Source: Micromonospora citrea
Lineage (GTDB): Bacteria; Actinomycetota; Actinomycetes; Mycobacteriales; Micromonosporaceae
Reading direction: 5' to 3'
Assembly (NCBI RefSeq): GCF_900090315.1
Contig: NZ_FMHZ01000002.1
Span: 434,001 to 498,000, forward strand
Length of the DNA stretch: 64,000 bases
In this document: one piece after another, positions 33,908 through 42,293 of the stretch
How the letters are laid out: each line of letters opens with the position of its first letter
Position numbering within the stretch: position 1 is the first letter of the stretch
The notes under the pieces: generated by a model
Told to the model about the DNA's origin: nothing
Database searches by the model: none
The model's input: the letters and a program-made list of their open reading frames with translations, nothing else
Position numbers and translations under genes: made by a program

Positions 33908-34676
33908 GTGCGGTGACGACGATCGAGTTGATCAGACCCTTGACCGAGCCGATTCCGGAGACCGGTTCGCCGACGGGCTTTCCTGCGGCGTCGAGGCCCT
34001 GCGCGCAGGGCAAACCCATTTTCGCCATCGGCCCGGGTAGCGCGTCGTGGGGTCCGAGCACGGTTTCGGCGACCGCGTCGCGGCGAGCCGGTTCCATCCC
34101 TGCCACCAGCTTCTTCAGCGCCCGGCAGGATGGGCACGACTCCGAGGTGTAGAGCTGCACGCCGTACACCGCGTCGACGGATTCCACGATTCGTTCGTCC
34201 TTCGCTGCGTCGGTCGTACGGGCACGATGGTCCACTGCGAGGAGCACACCGGTGATCAGGGCGGTCGCCGCTGCCGCGAACACGGCGCGCGACGGTGTGT
34301 GGGAGCCGGGGCCCATCAGCAGGGCGACGGCTGCCAGCAGTACGCCGACGGCGTTCCCGAGGACGTGGGTGTGGCCTACCGAAGCTAGCCGCGCCAGTCC
34401 GAAGCAGGCGCACTTCCGGCCGCGGAGCGTGTGGGCCCCGACGGTCAGTGCCAGGTACGCCACCAGGCCGCCCAGCGCGGCAAGGCGCCCGGGCACCACA
34501 ATGAGAAGCACCGCGCCGATCAACTCGGTGCCACCGATCAGCCGCGGACCGTGGGGCGCCGCCAGCAGTCCGCTGCGAATTGGCCAGGACAGTTTCTCGG
34601 CCGGTGCCGCGAGCTTCGCCACCCCGGAGGCCACGAGGGGACCGGCCAGGACCGCCACCAGCAGATCAGCCAGCAT
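33900..34676 (-). CDS. MauE-like membrane protein fused to a thioredoxin-like domain
   Basis: The 258-residue protein begins with four hydrophobic segments of the MauE/DoxX type, including a loop GRKCACFG (Cys89, Cys91), a signature of MauE. After residue 150 follows a thioredoxin-like domain (VQLYTSESCPSCRALKKL, Cys181-x-x-Cys184, with a further Cys224). MauE is linked to disulfide formation in periplasmic enzymes, and related fusions act like VKOR/DsbB systems. In an operon with a six-cysteine precursor the natural reading is oxidative folding of the peptide at the membrane. It overlaps the PqqD-like gene by 11 bp. Confidence 0.85.
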   Translation of the reverse strand: MLADLLVAVLAGPLVASGVAKLAAPAEKLSWPIRSGLLAAPHGPRLIGGTELIGAVLLIVVPGRLAALGGLVAYLALTVGAHTLRGRKCACFGLARLASVGHTHVLGNAVGVLLAAVALLMGPGSHTPSRAVFAAAATALITGVLLAVDHRARTTDAAKDERIVESVDAVYGVQLYTSESCPSCRALKKLVAGMEPARRDAVAETVLGPHDALPGPMAKMGLPCAQGLDAAGKPVGEPVSGIGSVKGLINSIVVTAHA

Positions 34677-34878
34677 CGCTGCGCACCACCCATCCGGTCG
34701 CGATCAGGAACTGCGCCAACTGCCCTTCCGACGTACCGTTGGCCAGCAACTCGTTGATCGCCAGTCGCTGCGGCTCATCGCACTCGGCGATCGCCAGACT
34801 GACGCCGTTCACCAGAACCGCGCCGCCGTACGGCAGGGGAGTCAGGCACACCCGGGGGGCAAGTTTCACCGTGCTCAT
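34666..34878 (-). CDS. PqqD-like RiPP recognition element (RRE) protein
   Basis: The 70-residue protein fits the winged-helix PqqD/lasso-B1 fold: KLAPRVCLTPLPYGGAVLVN as the N-terminal hairpin, then ECDEPQRLAINELLANGT and LAQFLIATGWV. Such proteins bind the leader of a RiPP precursor and hand it to the modifying enzymes. It overlaps the asparagine-synthetase-like gene by ATGA. Lasso-peptide B1 proteins have the same size and position. Confidence 0.8.
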   Translation of the reverse strand: MSTVKLAPRVCLTPLPYGGAVLVNGVSLAIAECDEPQRLAINELLANGTSEGQLAQFLIATGWVVRSDAG

Positions 34879-36329
34879 GATTGCCGTCGCATCCAGTGGT
34901 CGGTCCAGATCAGCCGCAGCAGGGGCAGGGCGTTCTCCATCATTCGCCGAGGGTCATGCAGTGCTGCGGCGACCTCTGTGGCGTCGATGACGCCGGCCTT
35001 CGCCAGGGGCGACTCGGCGAGACCCGCCGCCAGCTTGTCTCGCTGCGCATTCAGGTGTTCCGCTGCGGCCAGGCGCAGCCAGTAGCCGGGTGCCGCCCGT
35101 CGCACCCCGGTCACGCGGTGCTCGTCGATCGCTTGCCACAGGGGCCGGTTGTTCCGGAACATGCCCCGCTCGACTCGGCCGATGTCGCCGGCCGACAGCG
35201 CAACCACGGCGGCGAGGACCTGCGGAGCGAGAGCCGGCAGCAGCGCGCCGGCTTCCCCACGCTCGGCCAGAGCGGCGTCAGCCCTACCGAGCGCCGACGG
35301 CAGGGACATGGTGTGCTCCTGCCAAAGCGGGAGGCGCAGCTGTCGCGCGATGTCGTACTCCTCTTGGCCTGCCGCGGTCAGACCAGGCACGAAGTACTTC
35401 TCCGCCGGCCGATCTGGCTGGGAGTCGTGCTGCCGCCCGCCCGGTGGACCATCCCCCGCGACCATCCGCGCATGCACGGTCTGTTCCTCGAGGAGCCTGC
35501 GCGCCTCGGCCAGTGTCGGCAGGGCTCCGGCCACGTGGAACGGCTCGCATTCGAGCAACTTGTCATCGCTGATGTCGGCCTCGGGCAGGCGGATCGACAC
35601 CAGGTCCTCCAGGAGCGTCCCGGCTGCCAGCGGCAGGTCCACCGCCCCGGACATCCTCGCGATGAGGCGACGACGCACCTCCACCTCCGGCGTCGGCGGT
35701 CGTGGTAGCTCGGTGGCAATCGGATGATGGTCGAGCAACTCCGAGACATCCATGGGTATCCGTCGCAGTTCTAGGCCGGGGATCCCGGGTAGCGGCAGGG
35801 GTGCGAAGGCCGCCCCCAGATCCGCGTGCACCAGCACCGGCCGCTTGCCCGCACGCTGTGCCGCCACCGCCAGAAAGGTCGAGGAAAGCCCACCGCTGTA
35901 GGCGATTCCGAACTCGCCATCGGGCAGCACCGCCCCGACCTCGTCGACCAGGCTTCCGGAATCGGGCAGCCGCGGCGCCTGTCGCCCTACCCGGACCCCG
36001 GCGGCGTCCACCCGCACCACCGATCCGACCGTCAGTCGTTGGACCCCGGGCACACCCAACGCGTCATCCGGAGCCGGCACGATTCCGTGCACCACCGCGA
36101 GTAGATCCCACGTCTCCGGAGCGGGAATGCCTGCGTCACCTGCGAAAGCCGCCAAGCTCTCGCCCCACTCTAGCCCCGACGGGTCCATCCGGTAATAGAG
36201 CGACCTCGTCGACGGCAGTTCGAGTGCCAGTTCGAACGAATTCTTCGATTGCACGGCTCGCAACCCGGGAAACGTCGACATCGGACCGGCTGTCCGGATC
36301 CCACTACTGCATATCTCTACTTTGTTCAT
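34875..36329 (-). CDS. Asparagine-synthetase-like protein (lasso C-like) with altered ATP loop
   Basis: The 484-residue protein resembles asparagine synthetase and lasso cyclase C proteins: a beta-rich N-terminal part without glutaminase nucleophile, then an AMP-forming ATPase domain with FGIAYSGGLSSTFLAVAA. The PP-loop, normally SGGxDS, is SGGLSS here (residues 145-150), so the Asp is lost. The C-terminal part is helical with WLRLAAAEHLN. It may bind ATP weakly or act as a scaffold. Start and stop overlap its neighbours by 4 bp each. Confidence 0.78.
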   Translation of the reverse strand: MNKVEICSSGIRTAGPMSTFPGLRAVQSKNSFELALELPSTRSLYYRMDPSGLEWGESLAAFAGDAGIPAPETWDLLAVVHGIVPAPDDALGVPGVQRLTVGSVVRVDAAGVRVGRQAPRLPDSGSLVDEVGAVLPDGEFGIAYSGGLSSTFLAVAAQRAGKRPVLVHADLGAAFAPLPLPGIPGLELRRIPMDVSELLDHHPIATELPRPPTPEVEVRRRLIARMSGAVDLPLAAGTLLEDLVSIRLPEADISDDKLLECEPFHVAGALPTLAEARRLLEEQTVHARMVAGDGPPGGRQHDSQPDRPAEKYFVPGLTAAGQEEYDIARQLRLPLWQEHTMSLPSALGRADAALAERGEAGALLPALAPQVLAAVVALSAGDIGRVERGMFRNNRPLWQAIDEHRVTGVRRAAPGYWLRLAAAEHLNAQRDKLAAGLAESPLAKAGVIDATEVAAALHDPRRMMENALPLLRLIWTDHWMRRQS

Positions 36330-36694
36330 GCTTGGTGTACCTCGAGATATGTCTCCTTGACGGGAAGGGAAGTGCTGACCACTTCGCCGTCACACTCCAC
36401 CCATGCGTAGAAGCCTGCTGGGGGGGTCGCCGGCACGATCTCCCTGCCCAGGTGGAACGAGGCCGGGAAGCCCAGAACGCGCAGCCCCACCGTCACATAC
36501 AGCGCGTCCTCCACCGGGTCCAGAAACCCGACACTCCTACGCTGCTCCACCCGCAACGAGGCCACGACGTCGTCGACTCGCTGCACGGAGCGAACGGGTA
36601 CCGTCTGCGGCCACGATTCGATCTGGTAGGCCCCGGCATCACCCCGTACGGACTCCAGAAACCTACGCGCCTCCGTGGCCGCCGCGCGCACCAT
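36326..36694 (-). CDS. Lasso-B2-like (transglutaminase-fold) protein lacking the catalytic residues
   Basis: The protein of about 122 residues has the B2 pattern LYVTVGLRVLGFPASFHLGRE and AGFYAWVECDGEVVS, matching the -RGxPARxxxG- and -HAWVEVDG- blocks of lasso B2 leader peptidases. The catalytic His of HAWVE is Tyr here, and no Cys stands at the nucleophile position before the first block. So it is probably a non-catalytic relative. I chose the ATG at 36694 because GGAAGGGGG lies just upstream; the frame opens at 36718. It ends in an ATGA overlap with the asparagine-synthetase-like gene. Confidence 0.65.
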   Translation of the reverse strand: MVRAAATEARRFLESVRGDAGAYQIESWPQTVPVRSVQRVDDVVASLRVEQRRSVGFLDPVEDALYVTVGLRVLGFPASFHLGREIVPATPPAGFYAWVECDGEVVSTSLPVKETYLEVHQA

Positions 36695-36755
36695 CGCGCC
36701 CCCTTCCTTTGCATTCATGTCAGGTTCGCGTCACAGTGCGGATGCCTGCATCGAT

Positions 36756-36796
36756 CGTGCCGGGCGGGTCGCTCACCGAGTGGCCCGCCCGGCACG
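36756..36796 (-). terminator. Attenuator-like hairpin after the knottin-like precursor gene
   Basis: A perfect 13-bp stem (CGTGCCGGGCGGG, 36756-36768, with 36784-36796) and a 15-nt loop lie in the 166-bp gap between the precursor stop and the B2-like gene. It parallels the hairpin after the thiopeptide precursor and would favour precursor-only transcripts. Confidence 0.7.
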
Positions 36797-36860
36797 CCGT
36801 TGCGTGGTCGGCGCTGCAAGCCCAGCATCGGCACGCGTCGACGACCGAGATGGACGTGCC

Positions 36861-37055
36861 TCAGCCTGGACGGCAGTGACCGTCCGCCGACCAACCATCG
36901 GTGAGGCGGCAGTAGTAACCGTCACAACACGTATACGTGAAGAGGCACATACCGCCATTCGGTACACATTCCTGAACCACCGTGGACTGGGACTCGAACA
37001 TGTGCTGCTGAAGGCTGTTGCTCGCCAGCCTTTCGGCAATGGAAGTCATGATCAT
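36861..37055 (-). CDS. Six-cysteine, knottin-like RiPP precursor peptide
   Basis: The 64-residue peptide has a hydrophilic leader (about residues 1-28, MTSIAERLASNSLQQHMFES within it) and a C-terminal region with six cysteines at 30, 37, 43, 44, 49 and 61. The spacing C-x6-C-x5-CC-x4-C-x11-C fits the inhibitor cystine knot, as in spider toxins and O-type conotoxins. There is no secretion signal. The start ATG at 37055 is preceded by GGGAGG. A Gln28-Glu29 before the first Cys may mark the cleavage site. It is followed by a hairpin and an operon with RRE, MauE-thioredoxin, hydrolase and exporter genes. Confidence 0.85.
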   Translation of the reverse strand: MIMTSIAERLASNSLQQHMFESQSTVVQECVPNGGMCLFTYTCCDGYYCRLTDGWSADGHCRPG

Positions 37056-37680
37056 ACATATCACCTCCCTAAGATGAGTTTGTCGATCCGTCAGGGATCT
37101 AGAAGAAGTCCAGCACGACCACCTGGGTGGTGTCGAGCATCTCCTGCCACTCGATCCGATTGGAGTCGAATCGACGAGGTCAGATGGTCTGCGCATTTTC
37201 TCCTCCCGCAAGGGTGCCTGAAGGAGTGTCGTACTCTGTGTGGCCGCCGAGCCTCCCGGGCGCCAAACCGTCCATGCGGCGACAGCGCCGGCGCGATGAT
37301 GTACGTGGCGCGAACCGAATGCTCCGGGCGGCAGTCATCCGTCGACTTTCCCGTGACGGACGACGCACTGGTGGTTCGAGCAGCGAAAGCAGCACCGGGT
37401 TGCGCAGCGGATGCTGGACCCGCTGCGCGAGAAACCGCACCTCGCGCAGCGGCGTGAGCCGCAGTCGTCGTCGGCGGGGGGCGGGGCTCCCGGCGGGTGA
37501 GCGGTGCGGGCACCGTCGGCGCGGGCAGTCGGGGTGTGACGGCCGGAGGTAGGTCGATGGCCGGAAGCGGTTCAGCGTCACCGACACCCCGGGGCCTGCT
37601 GGTAACCCATCTGAGGCGGCGCCAGGTCCCGGCAGGAACGTGATGAGGGGAAGCGCGTTCTGGTGACCGACACCGCACCC
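37056..37680. other. Gene-free stretch upstream of the knottin-like precursor
   Basis: I see no supportable gene in these 625 bp. Open frames on either strand are Arg/Pro/Ser-rich without ribosome binding sites. It must hold the promoter for the precursor operon, on the minus strand, but I cannot point to convincing hexamers; the bases nearest the gene are AT-richer. Confidence 0.5.
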
Positions 37681-38721
37681 TCACCCAGCCCGACCGACCC
37701 CCCTCTCGAACACCGCCCGAAGTGGCGATCGGCGGGTGAGAGCGTTACCCAGAGGGCTGCGCCGATACAGCACGCGCTTGCCGTCACGTCGGCGATGAAG
37801 CAGGCCGGCCTTGTGCAGGATACCCAGATGATGAGAAACGGTTCCGGTGGATAGGTCATGGCTGCGGGCGAGATCGGCAGTGGTGTGCGCGATGTCCAGG
37901 GTGGCCAACAACGCGGCGCGGGTCGCGCCGAGAATCTCGGTGAGGTCTCGCGGCATGGGTCTGATCGGTCGCCTTCCCGACGCAGCGGCGGCTGCCCCGG
38001 CAGCGAAGTAGATGGCCACGGTGTCGTCGGGACGGTCGGCCAGGAGGATCCGGTCGCCCATGAACGCTGAACCGACACACCACAATCCCGCTCTGGCGGT
38101 TAGCCGGGTCCGTGGCGGCATGTCGACAAGAAGGGTGTCGCCGCTCCAGGTAAGGTGTCGGCTCATGTCGGCGATGACCGCCTGAACCCCGTCGGCGGCG
38201 AGGATTCGCGCCCGGTGGTCGAACTCCGACTCTAGGTCGGCCCGCAGCCCGTCCCAGTACGGGGCCAATGCCGTCGCCCAGTAGGTCCTCAGCTCATCGG
38301 CCAAGGCAGCCATATAGGCGCCCGCGCCTCGCGCCTCGAGCAGACGGGTGGCCAACGGCAGTGCCGGGCCGGCGCACCCCGCTTGCCTGGCCTCAGCGAT
38401 GGCGCCGGTCAGCTTCTCTCGGATTGACTCCGTCGGTGTGGTCACCAGCGCGTGCAGTTCCTCGTCGAGGGAGGTCGAGCCGCCGGCCACCACCGGTAGA
38501 AGGAAGTCCGGCGGGCATCCGCCCACCCCGATGATCTCGCGCAACAGGCACGGTCTGCCCGGCGCCAGCCGTCCACGTACATCGCTCCACCACCGCCGAA
38601 CCCAAGGTGTCTGGTCGCCGCCGGTGACCGCCCACAACGACAGGGTGGCTTCGGCCACCATCGACCAGCCGAAGCGGACATTCTTAAGCCCTTCGGCGGA
38701 AATCTCAAGTACGTGCAACAC
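37681..38721 (-). CDS. ArsR-type transcriptional regulator with DUF5937-like N-terminal domain
   Basis: The 346-residue protein opens VLHVLEISAEGLKNVRFGWS, has a long helical middle part, and ends with an ArsR winged helix (LTEILGATRAALLATL, HTTADLARSHDLSTGTVSHHL, GKRVLYRRSPLGNAL). It shares its layout with the partial gene at 1-713. The GTG at 38721 has AAGGG 5 nt upstream; the frame opens at 38739. It lies upstream of the knottin-like operon in the same orientation, so it may control that operon. An effector is unknown. Confidence 0.85.
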   Translation of the reverse strand: MLHVLEISAEGLKNVRFGWSMVAEATLSLWAVTGGDQTPWVRRWWSDVRGRLAPGRPCLLREIIGVGGCPPDFLLPVVAGGSTSLDEELHALVTTPTESIREKLTGAIAEARQAGCAGPALPLATRLLEARGAGAYMAALADELRTYWATALAPYWDGLRADLESEFDHRARILAADGVQAVIADMSRHLTWSGDTLLVDMPPRTRLTARAGLWCVGSAFMGDRILLADRPDDTVAIYFAAGAAAAASGRRPIRPMPRDLTEILGATRAALLATLDIAHTTADLARSHDLSTGTVSHHLGILHKAGLLHRRRDGKRVLYRRSPLGNALTRRSPLRAVFERGVGRAG

Positions 38722-39231
38722 TCCCACCCTTCGCATCAAGCCGTCGGCTGGTGGAGCGCGTCGAACGTGCCGGGGTGGACGTCAAAATTGGGTCGAGCAA
38801 TATCAGTCTCCTCTCGGAAAACGCATTTCGGCTAGATCTGCATTAGGCTGCCGCTCATCCGGCGAAGCATGATTCACTAGGGGGCGCGCGTCATTCCCAC
38901 GCACGACGCTGCGCCCCCGAAGACCGCTAACCATGTTCCGACAGACAGGCCGACACATTTCACGGTTGACAGGTTGCGATACTTGTTTACTCGCCCGCAA
39001 TCTTTCCGAACGACATCGAACGATCTCGAACAGCTGATGGTGAGTTACCCGGTCGCCGTGGACGCGGGGTGCACAGCCGGTGATGCCCCGACGGGTGCCC
39101 CCTACCGGCGCTGCTCCAGGACGCCACCACTACCTGCGTGGGTCGTTCGCTCGTCGATACGACCGGACGCCCTCGCACCTGTCGTGGCCGACCCTCACCG
39201 CACCCGGCGGGACATCGAGTGTCGAACGCTA
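38722..39231. other. Gene-free stretch
   Basis: No supportable gene, RNA or repeat was seen in these roughly 510 bp between the ArsR-type regulator and the IS630 remnant. It is less GC-rich around 38780-39030 and probably holds the regulator promoter. Confidence 0.45.
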
Positions 39232-39249
39232 GTGCTCTGACCACGAACG
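39232..39249 (-). repeat. IS630 end sequence, inverted copy of 14555-14572
   Basis: The minus strand reads CGTTCGTGGTCAGAGCAC, identical to 14555-14572, and follows a transposase remnant of the same type. The two copies face opposite directions and bracket the two RiPP clusters. Confidence 0.6.
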
Positions 39250-39555
39250 TGACGGTGTTGGTCAGGCTGCGGGGGTGGCGGGTTGGCCCCGGCGTCGTTG
39301 GCGTTCGCTGCGGATGCGGGCGCGTTCTCGGCGTTGGGCGGCCAGGATGTCGGGGCGGCGGGCGTTGGCGTTGCGCCAGCGCAGGTAGGCCTGCAGTTTC
39401 CGGGGCAGGGCGAGGTGGTTGAGGTGGTTGGAGCCGGATGACGAAGGTGCGTAGTGGCCCGAACTGGGCGGGCGCCGGCGCGTCGCCGCGGCCGCGCCGC
39501 GGCGCCTCGCGTTGCGTTCAGGAGGCACAGGTCGGGGTGAAGCAGAGTTGCTGCC
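39250..39555 (-). pseudogene. IS630-family transposase C-terminal remnant
   Basis: The minus strand gives QLCFTPTCAS, FGPLRTFVI and, after a frameshift, LQAYLRWRNANARRPDILAAQRRERARIRSERQRR, the same blocks as in the copy at 13837-14514. About 50 bases between the first two blocks are replaced by unrelated GC-rich sequence and the N-terminal two thirds are missing. The following 235 bp (to 39791) hold nothing recognisable. Confidence 0.82.
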
Positions 39556-39791
39556 GGCGACGCGGCCATCCGAGGCCCACCCGGTAAACCAGGACGTGCG
39601 TGCCTCCGGCAATTTCCGGGTCTACGCCGCCGGGCACGTTCTGCTGCACGAGTCGGGCGTGGCCACGGCGTTCCTGACCGCCTCGCCCCTGCTCCGATGG
39701 CCCGGCACTGGGCGCACGTGCCCTACTGCACGACGCTCCTCACGCAACGGCCGCCTCGTCCTGTCAACGCACGCGGGCAGCGTTCGCCGAC

Positions 39792-42293
39792 TCAGCGCGC
39801 CGGGCGACCGGCCTCTGCCTGCGTGAGGGCTTCCTCGACCGTGGCCGCCGTCCAGGTCTTGTCGGCGGGACGCAACGGGGTGCCACGGGCGAACACGGCG
39901 ATCCCGGTCAACAGCCCCGTCCGCAGCTCCGCCCGCCACGCCGGTCCCGACCGGGTCACCAACAGCAGTCGCCGGCGATTCCACCAACCGTGGGTTTCCG
40001 GCCCGCCTTCGGCCACGACGTGGACGTCCGGGAAGTCACGCAGGGCATCCAACGCCGCGATGACGGAGTGGCGCGCACTCCGACCCGCCTCCACGCGCAC
40101 GACGCCGCGCCCGTCGACGTGAGCACCGGCGAGTCGGTCGACCGCGTCGTGCAGTGCGGTGCGGCCGAGGATCCACCGAAGTTCGGCCGTGACGTCGGTC
40201 TGCTCGAACAACAGACCGAGGGTGTGCCCGCCGAGCCCGTCGCGATACCGCTGGACGGTCTCCGGCGGCGCGGATGCGAGCCAGTCCGCCCATTCCCGGT
40301 AGGCGACGCGCAGTTCGTCGAACTGTCCGGCCTGCTGGCTGTCGGGCTCGTCCTGCAGGTCGACGCCTCGGCGTAGCGCCACGAGACCGATGGTGGCCAG
40401 GGCCGCGTGCTCGCCGTCGAGGCTCTCCTCCTGCTCGGCCTCCCACAGCTGCACCAGGACCCAGTAGAGGAGGTCGGCCCACTCCGGCGCGTCCGGCCAC
40501 AGCCCACCGGCGACGAGCAGGAGCACCAGCCGCGTGACCGCGAGCTTCGCCGGCAGCGGCCAGTCCTGGGACGTGTCGACCAGCGCGGAGACGTCGCGTC
40601 GGAGCCGGGCGCGTTGTTGTGGGGTGAGGGCATCCAGCACGCTGGCGAGGGTTTCCGGCGGGCCTGGGTGCGGTGCCTGTCGGGTACGCCGGGCGGACGA
40701 CCGCGGGGCCTCCGGGTCCGTACCCTCGAAGATGTCCTCGTCGTCGGCCGACGTCGGCGTGCGGGCGTCGGTCAGGCCGAGGGCGAAGCGGAGCAGCGCC
40801 GGGCCCACGGCGGACGCGACGCGATTCTCCACCTGGCGCCGCCGGCCTCCGGTCGGCGCCTGCGGGATCCGGTCCGGCCGCACCGAGGCCAGGTGACGCA
40901 GCGCATCGAAGAGCGCCGCGGTGTGCGCCGAGTCCGCCACGACCTGCGGCAGGGATGTGTGTTCCAGCGGAGACGGCCGGTCGATGCGCGACAGCGCGGC
41001 CGACACGTCGGTGACGAGCACGCCGCGACACTCCGTGCCGTCGTCCGTGGTGACGTGGCTGACCGCCTCCCCGTCGCTGGCCGCCGTCCAGCCGTCCGGC
41101 GCCACGGCCGCGTACACGTGGAGCCTGCCCGTCTCCCGATCGTGGTCGAGTCGAAGGCCGTTGACGGCGAGCCAGCGCGGCGGCGTGCCGGCCGGGCCGA
41201 CGAGCACGGTCGCCTCCACCCGGTCGCCGAAGATACGGACGCCGAGCACCCGCAGGCTCTCCGCGTCGGTGCTGGCCGGTGCCGACGGCTGTCGAACCTG
41301 CAGCCGCGCCAGGTCCGAGACGGCCACCGTCTCGGCGGCTTCCACGGTCACCACGGGAGCGGTGAGCGGCGTGACGACGCCCAGCTCACAGTTGCCGCCC
41401 GCCGGCATGGTCCTGGTCAGGGCGGCGTGGCTGCAGTTGGCGCTGCCGGTCAGGGCCCAACCCTGGCCGGACGACCACCACTCGACGACCTTGCCGTGGT
41501 GGTAGCGAGAGCTTGCCGGCGTGCTCACGACGGCGTCGGGCACCCGTTTGACCACCCGGGCGAGACTGTCCGGGTCGCACTGCACGTCCCGGGTGAGCAG
41601 CAGCCGCACCTGCTGGGGCCGAAAGCGGTCGACGAGACGTCGCAGCGCGCCGGCATCGGGATCGAAGAAGGGCGCGGCCACCGCGAGCTGCGCCGCCGGC
41701 CCGACCGGACGGGGAAGCTGCTCGATGATCGGGCGGAGCGCCGTGGTCACCAGGACCGGCTGGTCCACGCCGGGATCGGGTGGACGTGTGGTGAGCAACT
41801 CGGCGACCCGATCGAGGCGATCGCGGCCGAGATCCTCCATCCACACGTCTTCGGGCAGCCGCCGCAGCCAGTCCGCGAGCTGGTGGAAGAGCGCGGGCAC
41901 GGTGGGCCCGACACCACGCATCAGCGTCCAGACCTCGGCGTTGTGGTGCCATCCCGAGGCGGTCGCGTTGCCGGATCCGATGGCCACGACGGTGTCCGTC
42001 TCCGACGCGATCACCACCAGCTTCGGGTGGAACGCGCCTGCGCCCTTGCAGACCACCGGCAGAGCCAGGTAGTCGGCGGGCCCGGGGCGACGGGGGCCTT
42101 CGGTGAGATGGTGGGCGTCGAACAGAACGGTGGTGCGGGCTCGCACGGCGTGGGCGTCACGGAGGCAGACGTCCTCGAAGAAGGACAGGTCGCAGGTGTA
42201 CGTCAACACCAGGACCTCCTCCGCGTCGGGGATCAGCCGGGCGTGGAGCACCGCCGGCGGGGCGGCGCCGAGCAGGTCTTCCCAGTCGGTCAC
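39792..42293 (-). CDS. Phospholipase-D-like domain protein
   Basis: The 833-residue protein has two PLD-type half motifs: FHPKLVVIASETDTVVAIGSGN (His89, Lys91) and YHHGKVVEWW with ALTGSANCSH (His266, Lys268). The pair makes one active site that attacks phosphodiesters, so it could be a nuclease or lipase. The C-terminal 500 residues are unrecognised. The GTG at 42293 overlaps the upstream gene stop (GTGA). PLD-like proteins in coupled two- or three-gene units are common in anti-phage loci, and IS remnants on both sides fit an island, but no helicase or other known defence component is present. Confidence 0.82.
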   Translation of the reverse strand: MTDWEDLLGAAPPAVLHARLIPDAEEVLVLTYTCDLSFFEDVCLRDAHAVRARTTVLFDAHHLTEGPRRPGPADYLALPVVCKGAGAFHPKLVVIASETDTVVAIGSGNATASGWHHNAEVWTLMRGVGPTVPALFHQLADWLRRLPEDVWMEDLGRDRLDRVAELLTTRPPDPGVDQPVLVTTALRPIIEQLPRPVGPAAQLAVAAPFFDPDAGALRRLVDRFRPQQVRLLLTRDVQCDPDSLARVVKRVPDAVVSTPASSRYHHGKVVEWWSSGQGWALTGSANCSHAALTRTMPAGGNCELGVVTPLTAPVVTVEAAETVAVSDLARLQVRQPSAPASTDAESLRVLGVRIFGDRVEATVLVGPAGTPPRWLAVNGLRLDHDRETGRLHVYAAVAPDGWTAASDGEAVSHVTTDDGTECRGVLVTDVSAALSRIDRPSPLEHTSLPQVVADSAHTAALFDALRHLASVRPDRIPQAPTGGRRRQVENRVASAVGPALLRFALGLTDARTPTSADDEDIFEGTDPEAPRSSARRTRQAPHPGPPETLASVLDALTPQQRARLRRDVSALVDTSQDWPLPAKLAVTRLVLLLVAGGLWPDAPEWADLLYWVLVQLWEAEQEESLDGEHAALATIGLVALRRGVDLQDEPDSQQAGQFDELRVAYREWADWLASAPPETVQRYRDGLGGHTLGLLFEQTDVTAELRWILGRTALHDAVDRLAGAHVDGRGVVRVEAGRSARHSVIAALDALRDFPDVHVVAEGGPETHGWWNRRRLLLVTRSGPAWRAELRTGLLTGIAVFARGTPLRPADKTWTAATVEEALTQAEAGRPAR

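Noticed and set aside
36861..37055. Reading the six-cysteine peptide as an ordinary lasso precursor or as an actinodefensin
   Set aside because: No Gly/Cys at core position 1 with an Asp/Glu 7-9 residues later in a tail-threading context, and the adjacent CC and the spacing fit a knottin rather than a defensin pattern.
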